Assembly: GCA_902783885.1 (NCBI GenBank) | Contig: CACZSQ010000025.1 | Coordinates: 1-44,489, forward strand | Direction: 5' to 3' | Source: an uncultured Bacteroidales bacterium | Lineage (GTDB): Bacteria; Bacteroidota; Bacteroidia; Bacteroidales; Bacteroidaceae | DNA length: 44,489 bases | In this document: positions 35,883 through 44,489 of the stretch, one piece after another | Numbering within the stretch: the stretch's first letter is position 1 | Layout of the letters: every line of letters begins with the position of its first letter | Made by a program: the position numbers and the translations under genes | The notes under the pieces: model-generated | Told to the model about the DNA's origin: nothing | The model's database searches: none | Seen by the model: only the letters and a program-made list of their open reading frames with translations

Positions 35883-36761
35883 ATGAATATATTGGTTACA
35901 GGCGCCTGCGGACAATTGGGGCATGAGATGCAGCTCCAGGCCCAAGGCCATCCTGCATTCACATGGTTTTTTACGGACATAATTAGTGCTGAAGGCAATG
36001 GCACTGCCATCACTCCGCTTGACATCACCGACAGCGTTGCTGTGAACGCCTTCGTGGCTGAAAAGAATATCGATTTAATCGTCAATTGTGCCGCCTACAC
36101 AGCTGTGGATCGCGCTGAAACGGATGAGGAGAAGGCTTTCCTCTTGAATGCCACCGCTCCTGGCTATCTGGCAGCCGCCATCGAACACCAAGGCGGACAA
36201 ATGATTCAGATCTCCACGGACTATGTCTTTGACGGCACCGCCCACATTCCCTACACGGAAGATCAAACCACCTGCCCCGCATCGGCATACGGCCGAACAA
36301 AACTGGCAGGCGAACAGGCTGTCCTTGAGGCTAACCCAACAGCCATGATTATCCGCACAGCATGGCTCTACAGCACTTTCGGAAATAACTTCGTCAAAAC
36401 CATGCTTCGCCTCGGTCGCGAGAAGGAGCAGCTCGGCGTCATCTTCGACCAAATAGGTACTCCCACCTATGCCCGCGACCTTGCCGATGCTATCATGACA
36501 GCTATTAACCAGGGCATCGTCCCTGGCATCTATCATTTCACCGACGAGGGCGTTACGTCGTGGTATGACTTCACCCTTGCCATCCATCGCATAGCGGGCA
36601 TCACCACCTGCCACGTCCGTCCTCTTCACACCTTCGAGTATCCCACGCCCGCTGCCCGTCCCCACTACAGCGTGCTCGACAAATCGAAGATCAAGCAAGC
36701 CTACGGCATCGAAATCCCGCATTGGGAGGAAAGCCTGTGCGAATGCATGAAAAGTCTCTGA
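35883..36761 (+). CDS. rfbD: dTDP-4-dehydrorhamnose reductase
   Basis: A 292-residue short-chain dehydrogenase that makes dTDP-L-rhamnose, the last step of rhamnose donor synthesis for surface polysaccharide. The NAD(P) loop is VTGACGQLGHEM (near residue 5), NCAAYTAVDRAE follows, then ISTDYVFDG with the catalytic YGRTK (Y-x3-K, near 137). RTAWLYSTFGNNFVKTML and DQIGTPTYARDLA are also typical of RmlD. No other rml gene is present in the window. It lies in a plus-strand run with DUF4924 upstream; 112 bases containing a GC-rich repeat separate it from prfC. Confidence 0.95.
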   Translation: MNILVTGACGQLGHEMQLQAQGHPAFTWFFTDIISAEGNGTAITPLDITDSVAVNAFVAEKNIDLIVNCAAYTAVDRAETDEEKAFLLNATAPGYLAAAIEHQGGQMIQISTDYVFDGTAHIPYTEDQTTCPASAYGRTKLAGEQAVLEANPTAMIIRTAWLYSTFGNNFVKTMLRLGREKEQLGVIFDQIGTPTYARDLADAIMTAINQGIVPGIYHFTDEGVTSWYDFTLAIHRIAGITTCHVRPLHTFEYPTPAARPHYSVLDKSKIKQAYGIEIPHWEESLCECMKSL

Positions 36762-36830
36762 AAGAAAAGCAGTTTCTAATAACAAAATAAGTATCCATCT
36801 AATATGAATACCACCCTCAATAGTAAATAT

Positions 36831-36873
36831 TCCTCTCGCCCTTTGGAGAGGTGACGGGGGTGAGGCCTTTTTT
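36831..36873. repeat. GC-rich interspersed repeat, copy A
   Basis: Immediately before the prfC ATG. It contains CCTCTC (36832-36837) and GAGAGG (36846-36851) as a 6-bp stem, then TGACGGGGGTGAGGCC and a T7 run (36868-36873 plus the last base before the ATG region). On the minus strand it would encode the [13 protein letters not shown]-type peptide that marks this common Bacteroidetes repeat class. Hairpin plus T run could also act as a weak terminator. Confidence 0.65.
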
Positions 36874-38442
36874 ATGAATCCCGAAATAGAACGCAGGCGA
36901 ACATTCGCCATCATTTCTCACCCCGATGCGGGTAAAACAACACTCACAGAGAAACTCCTCCTCTTCGGCGGACAAATTCAGGTGGCAGGAGCTGTCAAGA
37001 GCAACAAAATCAAAAAAACTGCCACCTCCGACTGGATGGAGATCGAAAAGCAGCGCGGTATCTCTGTCACCACCTCCGTCATGGAGTTCGACTACAATGA
37101 TTACAAAGTCAACATTCTCGACACCCCAGGCCACCAGGACTTCGCCGAGGACACATTCCGCACGCTGACTGCTGTTGACTCGGCCATCATCGTCGTGGAT
37201 AGCGCCAAAGGCGTGGAGGCGCAGACACGCAAACTCATGACCGTTTGCCGAATGCGCAAAACCCCCGTCATCGTGTTCGTCAACAAAATGGATCGCGAGG
37301 GTAAGGATCCCTTCGACCTCCTCGACGAACTCGAGGAGGAACTCCAAATCAAAGTCCGCCCGCTCTCATGGCCTATCAATCAGGGTGCACGCTTCAAAGG
37401 CGTCTATAACATCTACGAGCAGAACCTCAACCTCTTCACCCCCGACAAACAGCGTGTCACCGAGAAAGTCAGTGTACAGCTTGATTCCGTCGAGCTGGAG
37501 AACCGCGTCGGCGCTGATGATGCCGCCAAACTCCGCGACGATCTCGAAATCATCGAAGGTGTATATCCTGAGTTTGACCGCCAGACCTACCTCGATGCCG
37601 AGGTGGCACCCGTCTTCTTCGGCTCTGCATTGAATAACTTCGGTGTCAAGGAACTCCTTGACTGTTTCGTGGAGATTGCCCCTTCCCCACGCCCCACCAA
37701 GGCTGAGGAACGCGATGTCCAACCCGAAGAACCTAAGTTCACAGGCTTTATCTTCAAGATCACAGCCAACATCGACCCTAACCATCGCTCCTGCATCGCC
37801 TTCTGTAAAGTTTGCTCGGGCAAGTTCATCCGCAACGCTCCCTACCTCCATGTGCGTCAAGGCAAGACCGTTCGTTTCTCTTCGCCTACGCAGTTCATGG
37901 CGCAGCGCAAGTCCACCATCGACGAGGCATGGCCGGGAGACATCGTCGGACTCCCAGACAACGGAATTTTCAAGATCGGCGACACACTCACTGAGGGTGA
38001 ACAGCTCCACTTCCGCGGACTGCCAAGCTTCTCGCCGGAAATGTTCAAGTACATCGAGAACGCTGATCCGATGAAGACCAAACAGCTCGAAAAGGGCATC
38101 GCACAACTCATGGACGAGGGCGTGGCACAGCTCTTCATCAACCAGTTCAACAACCGCAAACTCATTGGCACCGTTGGACAACTCCAGTTCGAGGTTATCC
38201 AGTATCGTCTTGAAAATGAGTATGGGGCCAAATGCCGCTGGGAACCTGCCAGCCTCTACAAAGCCTGCTGGATTGAGAGCGACGATGCTACCCAACTCGA
38301 GCAGTTCAAAAAGCGTAAGTATCAATACATGGCTCGCGACCGCGAAGGGCGCGATGTCTTCCTCGCCGATTCCAGCTATGTCCTTTCCATGGCACAGCAG
38401 GACTTCGAGCATATCCGTTTCCACTTCACCAGCGAGTTCTAA
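36874..38442 (+). CDS. prfC: Peptide chain release factor 3
   Basis: A 522-residue translational GTPase that recycles RF1 and RF2 from the ribosome after termination. The GTPase motifs are G1 [12 protein letters not shown] (near residue 16), [10 protein letters not shown] (switch I), [11 protein letters not shown] (G3), and [11 protein letters not shown] (G4). The RF3-specific features are the [19 protein letters not shown] segment and the C-terminal [22 protein letters not shown]. Length is normal. The start follows a GC-rich repeat; an upstream in-frame extension is not supported by the family. The stop is 3 bases before the PL11 gene, an unexpectedly tight junction between a housekeeping gene and a glycan-degradation gene. 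Confidence 0.97.
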   Translation: MNPEIERRRTFAIISHPDAGKTTLTEKLLLFGGQIQVAGAVKSNKIKKTATSDWMEIEKQRGISVTTSVMEFDYNDYKVNILDTPGHQDFAEDTFRTLTAVDSAIIVVDSAKGVEAQTRKLMTVCRMRKTPVIVFVNKMDREGKDPFDLLDELEEELQIKVRPLSWPINQGARFKGVYNIYEQNLNLFTPDKQRVTEKVSVQLDSVELENRVGADDAAKLRDDLEIIEGVYPEFDRQTYLDAEVAPVFFGSALNNFGVKELLDCFVEIAPSPRPTKAEERDVQPEEPKFTGFIFKITANIDPNHRSCIAFCKVCSGKFIRNAPYLHVRQGKTVRFSSPTQFMAQRKSTIDEAWPGDIVGLPDNGIFKIGDTLTEGEQLHFRGLPSFSPEMFKYIENADPMKTKQLEKGIAQLMDEGVAQLFINQFNNRKLIGTVGQLQFEVIQYRLENEYGAKCRWEPASLYKACWIESDDATQLEQFKKRKYQYMARDREGRDVFLADSSYVLSMAQQDFEHIRFHFTSEF

Positions 38443-38445
38443 AAA

Positions 38446-41400
38446 ATGAAACTCTCACGACTCCTCCTGCTGGCAGGCATCATGTTTCTGCCGCAGATGA
38501 TTCAGGCGCAGCGTATGCTGCAGCCCCTCGGGCGCGGTGTCGTAGCTGTAGCCAACGGCTCCACCGTCACCGTTACCTGGCGCCGCCTGGCCCAGGAACC
38601 TGAGAATGCACAGTACAATGTGTATGTCAACGGTTCTAAGGCAACAACAACATCGCGCACCTATTGGAAAACCACCACCAGCAAGATTCCTGCAGGGGCT
38701 AATGTTTCTGTGAGCCTCGTCACCTCTGAAGGTGACGAACAGCCGCAGAGCGTTCCCTTCACAATGAAAAACTTCGATATGCGGAATATCTTCGTGGATA
38801 TCAACTTCGAGAAAGGTGGCTCGCCGCTTGCTTCGGCTGATTTCAACACTGCTTACGTCTGGCCCATCGACCTCGACGGTGACGGAGAGATGGACTATGT
38901 TCTCAACCGCAAGTCGAACACAAACGCTTTGGATTGCTACGTGGAAGGCTACTTGCGTTCAGGTGAGCATCTGTGGACCGTGAAGTTGGGACCTAATGAA
39001 TTGTCGTGCGCCGGTCAGGACGACCAGATCACAGTTGCTGACATGGATTGCGATGGGCTTGGCGATGTCATCATCCAGTCCTCGGACGGCACCCAGTTCT
39101 GGGATGCCGACAAACAAACCTTCGGGCTCTTCGTGAAGGGCAAGACGACAGGCGACTCCGATGGTGACGGCATCATCGATTACGAAACCCAATCCACACG
39201 CAATGCACCACGCTACATCTCCATCATTGATGGTATGACAGGATGCGAGAAAGCCAGCATCGAGCAGAGTTATAACCAGCATTACAACCGCACGAACCGT
39301 TCCTCGTTGATGGGTGATGAGTACAACAAGCATGTGGGTCACATGGGTGTGTTCTACCATGACGGCATTCACCCTGCCGTCGTCATGGAGTGGCACATGC
39401 GTGGCACCGGCGGAGACCATCATTATTATAATATAGGTGTGGCCTACGATTTCAGTAGTGGCAAAGCCGGTGCTTTGAAGGAACTCTTCAACACTCCGAC
39501 GGGCGCGCCTGCCTTCCACCAGATTCGCGTGGGGGATATGGATGGTGACGGATGCGACGAGATGATTGTGGGCGGCTATACGATGGACCATGACGGCAGC
39601 ATCCTCTTCAACACAGGTATCAGCCATGGTGACCGCTTCCGCACGAGTGACATCGATCCCGAGCGCCCCGGCCTCGAAACCTTTGCTATCCAGCAGAATG
39701 CCCCCGATCTGCTCGGGCAGGTGCTCTACGATGCCCGCACCGGCGAGTTCATCAAGAAGTGGTATCTCTCGGCAGTGGGCGACATCGGTCGCGGAGAGTG
39801 CATGGATATCGACAAGAACCACCTCGGTTGGGAGATGTGGTCCACGATGGACAGCAAGGTGTATGATGCCCAGGGCAACCTCATCACGGAATATGAAAAT
39901 CAGTATCCCTGCGAGGGCATATGGTGGGACAACGAACTGGACCGCGAAGTGGTGCAGACCAGTGACAGCCATTATAATGTCTATATTCAGGACTTCTTCA
40001 AGGGGCGTGAGGTGGAGTTCGCCAAGATTAGTGGCTACCGCTACACCACCGTCTATGCCAAGCGTGCTGCCTTTTGGGGAGACATTATCGGCGACTGGCG
40101 CGAGGAACTTATCTTGTTGCACAAGGAGAACGGAGTCATCGTGGGCATCACGGGTGTCACCACCGACTACGCCTCCGATACCGATTTCATCTATTGTCTT
40201 CTGCAAGACCCGCATTATAGAGGTGACTGCACCACGAAAGGCTATTACCAGAGCCCCAATCCAGGCTTCTATCTGGGCTTCGATATGCCACGCCCGCAGC
40301 TGCCTCCTTGTATGGTTACAGACCTCGTAGCGAAGGCTGACGGGCAATACACTTCTTTCGATCGCTCTGCTTCTGCTGTTTACGCTGACGGGAAAAGTGT
40401 GCTCTTCGATCTCACCTATCCAGCAAAGACCTTCACCATCAACAACTCTTTCTCGCCCTCGGTCATTTATGCGATGCCAGTGCGTAATCAGAGCATCGCC
40501 CTCAGTGGCACGGGCACGGTGGAGGGTGACCTGCAACTCTGGAAGGGGCAGCAGGGGCGTTTCATTGTGAACACTCCGCTCAACCACACGGGCGGCACCT
40601 TCATCTCCGAGGGCGTTCTGGAGGTGAATACCACCGTTCAGGGTGACATCGACTTGCGCGCTCGCGGCACGCTGGCAGGTAACGCAGTAGTTGCCGGCAA
40701 ACTGATTCTTGAAGGAGCCCTCAACCACGAGGGCTGTCGTCTGATGCCGGGCAGCGAAGCCGGCAATCTCGGTGTGATTACCTTCAAACAGGATCTCGCT
40801 ATTGACAAGCGTCTGTTCATCGAGGCAGACATCAGGGATGCTGATGCCAGTGCCGATTTAGTCCGTGTGGAGGGGAATCTCACCCTCAGTAGCAAGGGGC
40901 AGCTTATATTCACGATTGTCCCCGATGCAGACAAACCACAGCCTGGCCGCTACAAACTGGTGGAATATACAGGCGAGTTCACAGGCAAACTCTCACAGGT
41001 CTCGGTTCGCGGAATGCAAGGCTTGTCATATTCTATCAGAAATGAGGAACAGGCCCTTTGGCTTGTTATCAACAAGCAGCGCGAAGCAGCCGACGGTGTG
41101 CGTTGGTCTGGCGCTGAGAGTTCACTTTGGGACTACCAGACAGCCAACTTCATGCTCAACGATGAGACTACGGAGTTTGTGGCTGGAGACGCTATCGTCT
41201 TTGGTGATGATGCAGTGAAGACCACTGTTCAGATGAGTGAGCTGATGCCCGTAAGCGGCGTGATGTTCGAGAACGATTCGAAGTCATTCACCCTCAGCGG
41301 TACAGGTGGCTTCACAGGCAGCGGTGATCTCGTAATGAACGGTCAGGGGCGCGTGACGCTCAACGCCACGAATAGCAACTACACAGGCAAGACAATCATC

Positions 41401-42930
41401 AACAGCGGCACCGTGACAGTGGCGGAGCTCGCTGATGCAGGCCTGCCAAGCAGCATAGGTGCTGCTGGCTCATCTGCATCCAACTGGCAGATAGGTAATG
41501 CTACGCTTGTTGTCAGCAACGCCAATACAGCCACCAACAGGGGCCTCACGATCAAGGACGTTGCCACAATACAAATCAATAGCGGTGTGGTAGCTCTCAA
41601 GGGCATCATCCAGGGCAACGGTCGTCTCGTGAAGAAAGGCAGCGGACAGCTCAACATCACATACGCTGGTAACAATACCTGGAAATCCACCGAGCTGAAT
41701 GCCGGCACACTGGCCATGGGCGTCTGGAACACCACCTTCGGTAATGCCTCTTCCACCATCGACGTGACGGGCAATGCCGCCATCACCATTTTCGACAGCA
41801 ATTCTACGAGCACCGTTCCTACGCTTGGCAATACCATCGATATCGCGAAAGGCAAGACGCTCACCGTCAATGCGGGAAAGCGTTGCAATGTCCGCGGCAA
41901 ATGGACAGGTGAAGGAACTGTCAAAATCAGTTTCCCTTATGTGCGTGGTGACTTCTCCACCGATATGGCCGACTTCGAGGGAACGCTGAACGCCACCAGC
42001 GGACAGTTCCGCTTGGTCAACGCGATGGCGATGAAGAAAGGAACCTTCACGCTCGGTGCTGGCGTCTATGCTGTTGGCGCTAAGGCAGGCAGCGGTACAG
42101 AGACCAGCTATACACACAACATCGGAGCCCTCAGTTCCACAGCTGCCGATGCTCAGCTCAGCACCAGCGTGTGGAACGTGGGATACCTGGGCACGAACAC
42201 TACTTTTGCCGGGATTATCGGCACTAACGCTACGCTGAACAAATACGGTGATGGCACACTGACGCTCTCGGGCGCTTCTGCCGCCCCCATCAACATCTAT
42301 GCCGGCGAAGTGAAGGCTATGAACACCTCCAAGTCCACTACCACCGGTACGATAACAGTACGCAGCGGAGGTCTCCTCACGGGCACGGGACAGGTGCAGA
42401 ACGTCCTGGTGCAGTCTAACGGTACCCTCGGAGCGGGACAGACGGCAACAGCTGTCGGCACGCTCACCGTGAACGGCACGTTGACCCTCAACGCTGGCGC
42501 CGTGCTGCGGCTGCGCACGAAGTCAACAACTACGCGCACCACTTGCGATGCCTTCAAAGTGGCAGGTACGGTGAAACTGACATCCCCTGTCATCAATGTG
42601 ACAGAACTCAGCACCAGCTATGAGATCGTGGACGGCACAGAACTGAAGGTGTTCACCGGTACGGGCGCTGTCACCGTGTCTGGCACCGTCACTATGCAGC
42701 CCACAACGCCTAAGCCAGGTTTCCTCTGGGATACCACAGCCCTCGCCACAGAGGGAGTCATCCGCGTAGTGGCAGACCCCACGGGAATCAACAGTCTCCC
42801 CACCGAACCCACTCAGGTTGGAGCCGTATATGACCTTAGCGGGCGCAAGATTGCAGATGGCAAGTCGGTTGCCCGTCAATTGCCTAAAGGTGTTTATGTT
42901 ATAGATGGTGTCAAAGTCTTGAAAAAGTAG
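38446..42930 (+). CDS. Rhamnogalacturonan lyase (PL11) with autotransporter-like repeats and secretion tail
   Basis: A 1494-residue exported enzyme that cleaves the rhamnogalacturonan I backbone of pectin. Residues 1-21 are a signal peptide. A fibronectin-like N-terminal domain (about 25-110) and an eight-bladed propeller (about 110-625) follow, with calcium-binding DxDxDG loops (DLDGDGEMD, DMDCDGLGD, DSDGDGIID, DMDGDGCDE) and WGDIIGDWREELI, the PL11 pattern. From about 640 to 1440 come beta-strand repeats of the autotransporter-associated type (GGTFISEGVLEVNT, YTGKTIINSGTVTV, LNAGTLAMG, RSGGLLTGTGQV). The final 45 residues (YDLSGRKIADG ... LPKGVYVIDGVKV) resemble a type IX secretion C-terminal signal. 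The extra 850 residues are unusual for PL11; they may hold the enzyme at the surface. GH2 follows 6 bases later. Confidence 0.9.
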   Translation: MKLSRLLLLAGIMFLPQMIQAQRMLQPLGRGVVAVANGSTVTVTWRRLAQEPENAQYNVYVNGSKATTTSRTYWKTTTSKIPAGANVSVSLVTSEGDEQPQSVPFTMKNFDMRNIFVDINFEKGGSPLASADFNTAYVWPIDLDGDGEMDYVLNRKSNTNALDCYVEGYLRSGEHLWTVKLGPNELSCAGQDDQITVADMDCDGLGDVIIQSSDGTQFWDADKQTFGLFVKGKTTGDSDGDGIIDYETQSTRNAPRYISIIDGMTGCEKASIEQSYNQHYNRTNRSSLMGDEYNKHVGHMGVFYHDGIHPAVVMEWHMRGTGGDHHYYNIGVAYDFSSGKAGALKELFNTPTGAPAFHQIRVGDMDGDGCDEMIVGGYTMDHDGSILFNTGISHGDRFRTSDIDPERPGLETFAIQQNAPDLLGQVLYDARTGEFIKKWYLSAVGDIGRGECMDIDKNHLGWEMWSTMDSKVYDAQGNLITEYENQYPCEGIWWDNELDREVVQTSDSHYNVYIQDFFKGREVEFAKISGYRYTTVYAKRAAFWGDIIGDWREELILLHKENGVIVGITGVTTDYASDTDFIYCLLQDPHYRGDCTTKGYYQSPNPGFYLGFDMPRPQLPPCMVTDLVAKADGQYTSFDRSASAVYADGKSVLFDLTYPAKTFTINNSFSPSVIYAMPVRNQSIALSGTGTVEGDLQLWKGQQGRFIVNTPLNHTGGTFISEGVLEVNTTVQGDIDLRARGTLAGNAVVAGKLILEGALNHEGCRLMPGSEAGNLGVITFKQDLAIDKRLFIEADIRDADASADLVRVEGNLTLSSKGQLIFTIVPDADKPQPGRYKLVEYTGEFTGKLSQVSVRGMQGLSYSIRNEEQALWLVINKQREAADGVRWSGAESSLWDYQTANFMLNDETTEFVAGDAIVFGDDAVKTTVQMSELMPVSGVMFENDSKSFTLSGTGGFTGSGDLVMNGQGRVTLNATNSNYTGKTIINSGTVTVAELADAGLPSSIGAAGSSASNWQIGNATLVVSNANTATNRGLTIKDVATIQINSGVVALKGIIQGNGRLVKKGSGQLNITYAGNNTWKSTELNAGTLAMGVWNTTFGNASSTIDVTGNAAITIFDSNSTSTVPTLGNTIDIAKGKTLTVNAGKRCNVRGKWTGEGTVKISFPYVRGDFSTDMADFEGTLNATSGQFRLVNAMAMKKGTFTLGAGVYAVGAKAGSGTETSYTHNIGALSSTAADAQLSTSVWNVGYLGTNTTFAGIIGTNATLNKYGDGTLTLSGASAAPINIYAGEVKAMNTSKSTTTGTITVRSGGLLTGTGQVQNVLVQSNGTLGAGQTATAVGTLTVNGTLTLNAGAVLRLRTKSTTTRTTCDAFKVAGTVKLTSPVINVTELSTSYEIVDGTELKVFTGTGAVTVSGTVTMQPTTPKPGFLWDTTALATEGVIRVVADPTGINSLPTEPTQVGAVYDLSGRKIADGKSVARQLPKGVYVIDGVKVLKK

Positions 42931-42936
42931 TTAGAC

Positions 42937-44489
42937 ATGAGACAATCCTCGGTTTCCTCCTTCCTCGTATTATTCTTTTTCCTATTCTCCCTTTTACAGG
43001 GCATATCAGCCATTGAGCGAAAGAAACTCAACTTCAACGCAGACTGGGAACTTCATATAGGCGACTTGGAAGTTCCTACGCCCGAAGGGTGGAAAGCCTC
43101 CCGTTGGGGGGGGGGATTTGAAGGGGCCTTGCGCATAACGCTTCCCTACGCCTTTAACGGCGATGAGGCGTTCCGCAAGGATATCGTGGATCTCACAGAC
43201 ACAATCGTATGGTACCGTAAGGTATTCCACCTTCCCTTCTCTTCTGCCGAGGCAAAAGCAGCTTCTCCGATTGAGAACGCTTTGGAAGGAACCAAGTTCT
43301 TCATCGAGTTTGAGGGTGCCCGTCAGGGAGCAGATGTCTATCTCAACGGCCACCATCTTGGCTTCTCCGACAACGGCGTCATGGCCTTCGGCTTCGACCT
43401 TACACCTTATATCCAAGAGGGGGAGAATGTGTTAGCCGTTCGCTGTGACAATAGCTGGACCTACCGCGACCGAGTGCTTAACAGCCGCTACCAGTGGAAC
43501 GACCGCAACTTCAACGCCAACTACGGCGGTCTGCCGAAGAATGTCTGGCTCCACATCACGGGCAAGCTCTACCAGACCCTGCCGCTCTATTCCGACCTCG
43601 GAACAACGGGTACCTACGTCTATGCCACTGATTATGATATCCCTGGGCACAAGGCGGTCATTCATGCTGAGTCCGAGGTGAAAAACGAGGATACTCGCGC
43701 GCATACCTTTATATATTACGCGCGCATCATGGATATCGATGGCAAGGAGGTTGCGCAGTTCCATGGTGATCCTGTCACCATGCAGCCCGGCGAAACACGC
43801 ATCGTCAAGGCCCAGCAGTTGGTCGAAGGGCTTCACTTTTGGTCGTGGGGCTACGGTTATCTCTACACCGTCCACACTACTCTGCTTCTTCTCTCATCCC
43901 CTGAAGCCTCCCCTCGGGGTGGTTTGGAGGGGACCAGCTCGGAGGGGACCCTTGATGCCGTCACCACCATAACCGGCTTCCGTAAGACTCGCTTCGGCGA
44001 TGGCAAGATCTGGCTCAACGACCGCGTGATGATTGTTCATGGCTATGCCCAGCGCACCTCCAACGAGTGGCCAGGCGTAGGCATCAGCGTGCCTGCGTGG
44101 TTGAGTGACTATAGCAATGGCTTGATGGTGGAAAGCGGTGGCAACATGGTGCGCTGGATGCATGTAACACCGTGGAAACAGGACGTGGAGTCGTGCGACC
44201 GCGTGGGGCTGCCTCAGGCTATGCCCGCCGGTGATTCCGAGAAGGATGTCGAGGGCGCCCGCTGGCAGCAGCGCACAGCCCTCATGCGCGATGCCATCAT
44301 CTACAACCGCAACAACCCCAGCATCCTCTTCTACGAAAGCGGTAACGAAAGCATCAGCCGTGAGCACATGCAGGAGATGAAAGCTATCCGTGACCAGTAC
44401 GACCCGCATGGCGGTCGTGCCATCGGCAGCCGCGAGATGCTTGACATCGACGAGGCAGAGTATGGTGGCGAGATGCTGTATATCAACAA
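42937..44489 (+). CDS. Glycoside hydrolase family 2 enzyme, 3' end outside window
   Basis: The frame is open from ATG 42937 to the end of the window (517 codons). A signal peptide (FLVLFFFLFSLLQGISA) is followed by GH2 sugar-binding domain features (KKLNFNADWELHIGD, VWYRKVFHLP, GADVYLNGHHLGFSDNGVMAFGFDLTPYI, CDNSWTYRD), an immunoglobulin-like domain, and the start of the catalytic barrel (TGFRKTRFGDGKIWLNDRVM). The acid/base Glu is in FYESGNES near residue 470; the nucleophile lies beyond the window. Substrate could be a beta-galactoside or beta-glucuronide side chain of pectin, from its place 6 bases after the PL11 lyase (inference). Two GC-rich repeats are inserted in frame (43095-43130 and 43904-43950), the first with ten consecutive G. 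Confidence 0.88.
   Translation, partial: MRQSSVSSFLVLFFFLFSLLQGISAIERKKLNFNADWELHIGDLEVPTPEGWKASRWGGGFEGALRITLPYAFNGDEAFRKDIVDLTDTIVWYRKVFHLPFSSAEAKAASPIENALEGTKFFIEFEGARQGADVYLNGHHLGFSDNGVMAFGFDLTPYIQEGENVLAVRCDNSWTYRDRVLNSRYQWNDRNFNANYGGLPKNVWLHITGKLYQTLPLYSDLGTTGTYVYATDYDIPGHKAVIHAESEVKNEDTRAHTFIYYARIMDIDGKEVAQFHGDPVTMQPGETRIVKAQQLVEGLHFWSWGYGYLYTVHTTLLLLSSPEASPRGGLEGTSSEGTLDAVTTITGFRKTRFGDGKIWLNDRVMIVHGYAQRTSNEWPGVGISVPAWLSDYSNGLMVESGGNMVRWMHVTPWKQDVESCDRVGLPQAMPAGDSEKDVEGARWQQRTALMRDAIIYNRNNPSILFYESGNESISREHMQEMKAIRDQYDPHGGRAIGSREMLDIDEAEYGGEMLYIN
43095..43130. repeat. GC-rich interspersed repeat, copy B, inside the GH2 gene
   Basis: AAGCCTCCCGTTGGGG starts a segment with ten G (43106-43115), then ATTTGAAGGGGCC. 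It matches copy C over most of its length and encodes ASRWGGGFEGAL in the GH2 frame. Confidence 0.75.
43904..43950. repeat. GC-rich interspersed repeat, copy C, inside the GH2 gene
   Basis: AAGCCTCCCCTCGGGG, then TGGTTTGGAGGGGACC, and a partial duplication CGGAGGGGACC. It encodes EASPRGGLEGTSSEGT in the GH2 frame, between LYTVHTTLLL and DAVTTITGFRKTRF, where the family normally has only a short loop. Confidence 0.75.

Noticed and set aside
36075-36914. 279-codon minus-strand open frame
   Set aside because: Antisense to rfbD; part of it is simply the translated repeat copy A ([10 protein letters not shown]).
37366-38424. 352-codon minus-strand open frame
   Set aside because: Antisense to prfC, which has all GTPase motifs. 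The shadow protein shows no motif.
38959-40728. 589-codon open frame on the minus strand
   Set aside because: It lies fully inside the PL11 gene, whose protein matches a known fold with calcium loops. The antisense frame is open because of codon bias, and its product is repetitive in V, H and E with no domain.

Overview
The window looks like chromosome of a Bacteroidales bacterium, most likely Prevotella or a close relative (inference). The reasons are the many TAnnTTTG-type -7 promoter boxes, the lack of obvious Shine-Dalgarno sites, family content typical of the phylum (DUF4230, DUF5063, DUF4924, NhaD, the large RluA form, bacteroidete inositol-lipid genes), a C-terminal tail of the Prevotella secretion-signal type on a polysaccharide lyase, and GC-rich interspersed repeats of a kind common in these genomes. 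I see no rRNA, tRNA, CRISPR array, phage or transposase.

Layout. 1-283 is the end of a DUF4230-like gene, followed by a hairpin terminator. 367-6455 (minus) is an operon-like run read lon, tgt, LptF/G permease, DEAD-box helicase. 6550-11081 (minus) is a small orphan protein, a PlsC-like acyltransferase, a large secreted amidase-like protein and trmN6. 11180-15249 (minus) is nhaD and ftsK. 15369-17750 (plus) is a DUF5063 protein, an RNase D-like exonuclease and rlmI. 17751-18045 holds a well-formed promoter, a tiny ORF and an intrinsic terminator ahead of an ABC-F ATPase (18046-19668). A DUF308 membrane protein and a large RluA pseudouridine synthase (both minus) flank a 312-bp gap that carries two related palindromic elements.

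22413-27109 (plus) is a four-gene inositol-lipid cluster: inositol-3-phosphate synthase, a CDP-alcohol phosphotransferase-like membrane enzyme, a nucleotidyltransferase fused to an ATP-grasp domain, and a HAD phosphatase. Together they could make inositol phosphate, place it on a lipid, modify it and dephosphorylate it. Several members have non-canonical catalytic motifs, which makes this the most interesting pathway here.

27132-34469 (minus) reads ROK glucokinase, pepT, a GH109-like Gfo/Idh/MocA protein, a TonB-dependent receptor and recG. 34649-38442 (plus) is a LysE-type exporter, a DUF4924 protein, rfbD and prfC. prfC runs with a 3-bp gap into a pectin (rhamnogalacturonan) module: a 1494-residue PL11 lyase with autotransporter-like repeats, then a GH2 enzyme that runs off the window. 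The GH2 gene contains two in-frame GC-rich repeat copies, one with a run of ten G.

Most catalytic calls are firm from visible motifs. Promoter, leader, operon and regulatory statements are inference from sequence pattern only.
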